10,380 nt of DNA. It comes from Rhodocyclaceae bacterium (GTDB lineage Bacteria; Pseudomonadota; Gammaproteobacteria; Burkholderiales; Rhodocyclaceae). Position numbers and translations under genes: made by a program. The DNA is taken from positions 1 through 10,380 of the forward strand of contig PNJM01000070.1 in NCBI GenBank assembly GCA_013821865.1, given 5' to 3'. How positions within the stretch are numbered: the stretch's first letter is position 1; each line of letters begins with the position of its first letter. The notes under the pieces were generated by a model that searched no databases, had not been told where the DNA came from, and was given only the letters and a program-made list of their open reading frames with translations. Below, one piece after another: positions 6,489 to 10,380 of the stretch.

Positions 6489-7261
6489 GCTGGCTCTCCG
6501 AGGAGGTCGAGATCGAAATGGTGGCCGATGACCAGCTCCTGCACCTTGGCGTCGCCGAGGACGCTCCTGGGCGAACCGTCGGCGATGATCTCCCCGCTGT
6601 AGAAGGCCATGATGCGTGTCACATAGCGGGCGACGATCTCCATGTCGTGCTCGACGAAGAGGACCGTCACGCCGTGCTTGCGCACCACCGCCATGACCGT
6701 ATCCATGAGCGGACACTTTTCCTCGACGCTGACGCCGCTGGTCGGCTCGTCGAGCAGCAGCATGCGCGGGTTGCTGACCAGCGCCATGGCAATGTCGACG
6801 AGCTTGCGCGCGCCTTGCGGCACCGTGCTCGTCACCGCGTCCCGGTAGGGAGTGACGCCGAAATCCTCGAGGATCGCCTCGGCGTGGGCGCGCCGCTCCG
6901 GCGTGTCGAGCGGGCGCAGGAAGGACGGCCACGGCCCTTCGGCGGCAACCAGGGAGATCAGGGCATTCTCGATCACCGTGAGCTGCGGGAACAGCTGCGC
7001 CACCTGGAACGAACGGGCCATGCCGCGGCGGGTGATCTCGCGCGGCGCCAGACCGAGAACGGACCGGCTGTCGAACAGGATGTCGCCGCCGGAGGGAGGC
7101 AGATAGCCGGTGACCATGTTGATGAAGGTCGTCTTGCCGGCGCCGTTGGAGCCGATGACACCGACGATCTCGCCGTGATCGATGCGCACGTTGAGGTCCT
7201 TGGCCGCCACCACGGCGCCGAAGGTCCGCGTCAGGCCGCGGGTTTCGAGTATCGTGCTCAT
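6485..7261 (-). CDS. livG: ABC transporter ATPase, LivG type
   Basis: This is the first of two ATPases of the HAAT importer, 258 aa, the usual LivG length. Walker A is GSNGAGKTT (37-45), the Q-loop glutamine is Gln86 (ARSFQVAQLF), Walker B is MLLLDEP (167-173) and the switch histidine is His205 (FVEHDME). The signature is unusual: in place of LSGGQ or LSYGxQ it reads VPQGAR (147-152) before KLVDIAMAL. From memory, this form goes with the DEPTSGVSxEEK motif in one LivG subfamily, so it is probably not a defect. The frame stays open far upstream through livM and livH, but that part is a shadow. The real start at 7261 gives MSTILETRGLTRTFG and overlaps the livM stop as ATGA, so it is translationally coupled. 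Confidence 0.93.
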   Translation of the reverse strand: MSTILETRGLTRTFGAVVAAKDLNVRIDHGEIVGVIGSNGAGKTTFINMVTGYLPPSGGDILFDSRSVLGLAPREITRRGMARSFQVAQLFPQLTVIENALISLVAAEGPWPSFLRPLDTPERRAHAEAILEDFGVTPYRDAVTSTVPQGARKLVDIAMALVSNPRMLLLDEPTSGVSVEEKCPLMDTVMAVVRKHGVTVLFVEHDMEIVARYVTRIMAFYSGEIIADGSPRSVLGDAKVQELVIGHHFDLDLLGEPA

Positions 7262-8241
7262 GCCGTCGCCTCCTTCGCCGCAGGCGTATTGCCGGCCTTC
7301 GTGTGTTTGCGGCTGACCAGGCTCCACAAGCCCTTGGGCAGGAAGAGGATCAGCGCAATCAGGACCAGCCCAAGCGCCATCTGCCAGGTGTGCGGTGCCT
7401 CCTGGATGGCGAAGGTGCGGATCACCGAGAAGACGATGGCGCCGATGAACGGTGCCGCCACATGGCCGGTGCCGCCGAGGATGGCGATGAAGACGAACTC
7501 GCCCGAGGTTGCCCAGAACGCCATGTCGGGATCGATGTGGCCGCTGGCGATCGCCGTCAGGCCGCCGCCGAGCGCGGAGATGGCGGCGGCGAACACGTAA
7601 TTGGCGAACAGCAGCCGGCGCGGCGACAGGCCGAGGTAATCGACGCGGATCTCGTTCTCGCGGATCGCCTCCATGACGCGCCCCAGCCCGGATTTGAGGT
7701 AGCGGTTGAAGCCGATCACCGCCGCGGCGGCAATGACGACGGTGAGCAGATAAACTGCCTGCTTGCGCGCATCGCCCTCCGGCACCCAGCCGAGAAAGCT
7801 CGGCGGCGCGACGTTGAAACCGTCGGTCGAGCCGAGCGCCGAGGACTTGACGAGGACCCCGTAGAGGATCATCGACAGGGCCAGCGTCAGCATGGCGAAA
7901 AAGATTTCGCGGTAGCGCGTCAGCAGGAAGCCGCAGATCAGCGCCAGCAGCACGGCGGCGGCGGTGCCCAGCGCCAGCAAGGCAAAGGCGTCGGCGATGC
8001 CGAGCGACTGCGCGCCCAGGCCGACGCCATAGCCGCCGATGCAATAGAACAGCGCCTGGCCGAAGGACACCAGGCCGGCGCGCATTTGCAGCACCACGCC
8101 CAGGACCACCAGCGCCTTGGCCAGCGCCAGCGTCAGCAGGAAGGAAAGCCACGCCGGCATCAGGAAGGCACCCGCAGCCAGCAGTGCCGCCAGGGCCGAT
8201 ACGGTGACCTCGGTCGATTTCAATCGGTTGGTAATATTCAT
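7258..8241 (-). CDS. livM: ABC transporter permease, LivM type
   Basis: This inner-membrane permease forms the import channel together with LivH. It has 327 aa with many hydrophobic segments over residues 12-305 and a charged cytoplasmic tail (WSLVSRKHTKAG...). Family marks are GLVSFGQALFYCIGGY (56-71), GSTDGFN (137-143), the ATPase-coupling loop AIRENEIRVDYLG (192-204) and ILGGTGHVAAPFIGA near 251-270. The ATG follows directly on the livH TGA with no gap, and its Shine-Dalgarno AGGAG lies within the end of livH. The 3' end overlaps livG by 4 bp. Confidence 0.93.
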   Translation of the reverse strand: MNITNRLKSTEVTVSALAALLAAGAFLMPAWLSFLLTLALAKALVVLGVVLQMRAGLVSFGQALFYCIGGYGVGLGAQSLGIADAFALLALGTAAAVLLALICGFLLTRYREIFFAMLTLALSMILYGVLVKSSALGSTDGFNVAPPSFLGWVPEGDARKQAVYLLTVVIAAAAVIGFNRYLKSGLGRVMEAIRENEIRVDYLGLSPRRLLFANYVFAAAISALGGGLTAIASGHIDPDMAFWATSGEFVFIAILGGTGHVAAPFIGAIVFSVIRTFAIQEAPHTWQMALGLVLIALILFLPKGLWSLVSRKHTKAGNTPAAKEATA

Positions 8242-9144
8242 TCAAATTCTCCTGGCCAGTACGGGCCCGAACAAGCCTTGCGGGCGGATGGCGAGAACCA
8301 GAAACATCACGCCGTAAATCACGAACAGTTCCATCTCCGGCGCCATATGCACGGCGACGGAGCGAGTCAGTCCCACCAGCACGGCGCCTATCGCCGCGCC
8401 GCCGATGCTGCCGAGCCCGCCGACCACGACCACCGCGAACGCCAGGACGATCACCTCGACGCCGATCCCCGGCGTGACCGAGATGGCTGGCGCCGTCAGC
8501 GCCCCGGCCAGCGCGCCGAGCACGGCGCCGATGGCAAAAGTGACGGTGAACAACACATTGACATTGACACCCATGGCGACGGCGATCTCGCGGTCGTGGA
8601 TGACGGCGCGCAGGAGCCGTCCCCTGTTCGTGCGGTTGAGCGCGAACCACGCCGCCAGGCCGATCGCTGCCGTCACCACGATCAGCGCGAGATCGTAGGT
8701 GGCAAAGCGCAGCCCCACGCCGACTGCAGTCTGGCCGAGCAGGCGATAGGGCTGGTAGGCGAAGTACGGGTCGACGCCCCAGACGAGCTTGGTCACGTCC
8801 TCGAGGATAAGCAGCAGCGCATAGGTGACAATCACCATCAGGATCTCGTCCTTGCCCTGCAAAAAGCGCAGCAGCCCGCGCTCGATGATCACGCCGATCA
8901 GCGATCCGGCGACGACGGCGCAGCCGATCAGCAGCAGGTAGCTCAGGTAGGGATTGCCGACATTGCCGGAGAAGTACCAGCCGACCAGGGAAGCCGCTGA
9001 ATAGGCGCCGATGGCATAGAAGCTGCCATGCGCCATGTTGAGCACGCGCATCACGCCGTAGATGATCGTCAGGCCGGCGGCGACCAGGAACAGCCAGGAT
9101 GCGTAGATCGCGCCGTCGAACAGGATGGCCAATAGGCTTGTCAT
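8242..9144 (-). CDS. livH: ABC transporter permease, LivH type
   Basis: This is the second inner-membrane permease of the HAAT importer, 300 aa and about eight hydrophobic segments, a normal LivH size. It shows the family motif NMAHGSFYAIGAY (36-48), the ATPase-coupling loop RAVIHDREIAVAMGV (179-193) and GGLGSIGGA (242-250), and ends with the conserved RPQGLFGP segment. GAGGA lies 7 nt before the ATG. It follows the binding-protein gene after a 59-bp gap holding a strong hairpin and abuts livM. Confidence 0.94.
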   Translation of the reverse strand: MTSLLAILFDGAIYASWLFLVAAGLTIIYGVMRVLNMAHGSFYAIGAYSAASLVGWYFSGNVGNPYLSYLLLIGCAVVAGSLIGVIIERGLLRFLQGKDEILMVIVTYALLLILEDVTKLVWGVDPYFAYQPYRLLGQTAVGVGLRFATYDLALIVVTAAIGLAAWFALNRTNRGRLLRAVIHDREIAVAMGVNVNVLFTVTFAIGAVLGALAGALTAPAISVTPGIGVEVIVLAFAVVVVGGLGSIGGAAIGAVLVGLTRSVAVHMAPEMELFVIYGVMFLVLAIRPQGLFGPVLARRI

Positions 9145-9161
9145 AAGATTATCCTCGCGGG

Positions 9162-9184
9162 GGAGACGGGGAGTCCCCGTCTCC
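9162..9184 (-). other. Perfect 10-bp hairpin between the binding-protein gene and livH
   Basis: GGAGACGGGG (9162-9171) pairs perfectly with CCCCGTCTCC (9175-9184) around a 3-nt loop. It lies 19 bp after the binding-protein stop and before the livH Shine-Dalgarno. On the minus strand it is not followed by a T run, so it should not be an intrinsic terminator. Hairpins in this position often block 3' exonucleases, so that the binding protein is made in excess over the membrane subunits. That role is inferred here. Confidence 0.7.
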
Positions 9185-9203
9185 GTGAGTCGTCAGCGAA
9201 AGA

Positions 9204-10380
9204 TCAGCACTTGGCGCCGGGGAAGCCGGCCTTGATCCAGTCGGCCGGCGCGCTACCGTCGGGCGGCATCAGGCATTCGCCGGCGTAGGTCTTGACCTTG
9301 CTCACCGAGGCCTTGCCGCTCTTGGCGTCGTACTGGTATTCGCCGAACGAGACGCTCTGCACCGCCTGGTGGCCCTTGGCGCGCGACATATGGACGGTGC
9401 CGCTGGGCGCCTCGAAGCTGAGCCCGGTCAGGCCCTGGACGATCTGGTCGGCGGTCGGCATGGCGCCGGCCTTGCCGGCTTTCTCGGCAGCCGCCTTGAG
9501 GCCGAGGATGGCCTGCACCATCTTGTAGGCCGGATAGGTCGGGGATTCCTTGAACTGCGCCGAGAACGCGGGGCGGAACCAGTCGTTGAGCGCGTTCTTC
9601 GGCGCAAAGGCGCCGTAAGGGCCTCGGCCGCCGATGATGGTGCCGTTCGGTGCCTGGCCCTTGAAGCGATCGACGCCGGTTTCACCCGTGGTGAGCACCG
9701 CCGTCCGATTCTCGAAAAGGCCGCGGGCGCCGCCCTGGAGCACCAGCGCTTCCATGTCGCCGCCCCAGAAGCTGGAATGGATGACATCGGGATTGCTGAC
9801 GGAGAGTGCCGAGATTTCGGCGCCGTACTGGCCCTGCCCCAGTTTCGGCCACTGTTCGGAGACGACCTTGACATCGGGCCTGAGCTGTTTCAGCGCCAGG
9901 ATGAAATCGTTCCAGGAATCCTGGCCCCAGGCATAGTTCTGCTGGATGCTCGCCACCGTCTTCACGTTCGGACGGGTTTCCGCAACGTAGCGCGCGGCTG
10001 CCACGTTATCGACCACGGCGTCGAGCCCGGTGCGGAACAGGTATTTCGGCTCCTTCACCGTTTCGAAAACCTTCGAAGTGCCACAGTCGAAGAAGAGGGT
10101 CGGCACCTTGAGTTCTTCCACCGCCGGCGCAATTGCCAGGCAATCGCCGGAAGAGATGTAGCCGATCACCGCATCGACCTTCTGGCGCTGCACGAGATTG
10201 CGGAATTCCTCGGTCTGCTTGGTGGCTCCGCCGGCTTCGTCGATGAGCACGGTCTCGATCTCGACGCCGTTGATGCCCTTCTTGTTATAGGGCGCCGGCA
10301 GTTTTCCGGCGTTCAGCGCCTCCACCGTCAGCTTGGCGGCATTGGCGGCCGGCACGCCGAAGGGTCCGGCTGCGGCGCCG
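9204..10380 (-). CDS. Periplasmic substrate-binding protein of the LivK type, N-terminus cut off
   Basis: This protein captures the substrate in the periplasm and delivers it to LivHM. The frame is open to the window edge. The apparent start at 10355 is an internal GTG, since the frame upstream reads AGPFGVPAANAAK, the usual start of the mature domain. The signal peptide and a few dozen residues are therefore missing. The type-I two-lobed fold is seen from GVEIETVLIDEAGG, the VDAVIGYISSGDCLAIAP ligand-cleft segment, ASIQQNYAWGQD and the later DVIHSSFWGGDMEAL. Cysteine pairs (GDC...FFDCGT, and GECLMP with the final GAKC) could form disulfides, as fits an exported protein. Its place ahead of livHMGF and the catabolic genes implies that its ligand is their substrate. 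That ligand cannot be read from sequence; branched-chain amino acids are not required, because this family also binds aromatic acids, amides, urea and hydroxy acids. Confidence 0.92.
   Translation of the reverse strand, partial: GAAAGPFGVPAANAAKLTVEALNAGKLPAPYNKKGINGVEIETVLIDEAGGATKQTEEFRNLVQRQKVDAVIGYISSGDCLAIAPAVEELKVPTLFFDCGTSKVFETVKEPKYLFRTGLDAVVDNVAAARYVAETRPNVKTVASIQQNYAWGQDSWNDFILALKQLRPDVKVVSEQWPKLGQGQYGAEISALSVSNPDVIHSSFWGGDMEALVLQGGARGLFENRTAVLTTGETGVDRFKGQAPNGTIIGGRGPYGAFAPKNALNDWFRPAFSAQFKESPTYPAYKMVQAILGLKAAAEKAGKAGAMPTADQIVQGLTGLSFEAPSGTVHMSRAKGHQAVQSVSFGEYQYDAKSGKASVSKVKTYAGECLMPPDGSAPADWIKAGFPGAKC

Noticed and set aside
7262..8650. Upstream extension of the livG frame through livM and livH
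   Set aside because: It is Arg/Gly/Pro-rich out-of-frame translation of two clear permease genes. LivG similarity begins at the ATG at 7261, which has the ATGA overlap.
7303..9000. Long + strand open frame opposite livM/livH (565 codons)
   Set aside because: It gives a low-complexity His/Gln/Arg/Asp-rich product antisense to two recognised permeases, as expected for a shadow.
9162..9184. Intrinsic terminator splitting the binding-protein gene from livHMGF
   Set aside because: The stem is perfect but no T run follows on the minus strand, and livH needs upstream transcription because no promoter is visible in the gap.
10353..10355. GTG start of the binding-protein gene at 10355
   Set aside because: The frame continues upstream to the window edge with typical mature-domain sequence, and no signal peptide follows the GTG, so it is internal.

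Overview
This is a GC-rich window (about 64% by eye) from what looks like a betaproteobacterium. Rhodocyclales (Azoarcus/Thauera/Aromatoleum-like) is my best guess, from the style of the isocitrate lyase, the LivKHMGF operon and the dispersed hairpin repeat. This placement is an inference, because there is no rRNA or other marker in the window.

Left part (1-1887, + strand). The window opens inside an isocitrate lyase gene (aceA, glyoxylate shunt), which ends at 1080 in a clear intrinsic terminator. About 300 bp without a confident gene follow. They hold a possible promoter, a 23-codon leader-like ORF and two small hairpins. Next come a strong sigma-70 promoter (TTGACA-16-TATACT), a 27-bp imperfect palindrome over its -10, and a two-gene operon: a ribbon-helix-helix-like protein of 100 aa and a 64-aa coiled-coil protein joined by an ATGA overlap. 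The function of this pair is not recognised.

Right part (1932-10380, all - strand). One co-directional cluster is transcribed from the right edge in the order livK-like binding protein (partial), livH, livM, livG, livF, iron-containing alcohol dehydrogenase, secreted cyclase-family hydrolase, and succinate-semialdehyde dehydrogenase (gabD). Most junctions are tight: ATGA overlap, direct abutment or a 28-bp gap. The exceptions are livK-livH (59 bp with a perfect 10-bp hairpin), livG-livF (157 bp of hairpin-rich, repeat-like DNA that nevertheless stays open as a 54-codon ORF overlapping both genes), and the two gaps flanking the hydrolase gene (82 and 74 bp).

Read together, the cluster looks like a scavenging pathway. 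A periplasmic hydrolase could open a lactone, ester or amide. The branched-chain-amino-acid-type ABC transporter would import the product. The Fe-ADH would oxidise a terminal alcohol to a semialdehyde, and GabD would finish to a dicarboxylate (succinate in the simplest case, from 4-hydroxybutyrate). The substrate is inferred, not shown. No phage, insertion sequence, CRISPR or RNA gene was recognised.
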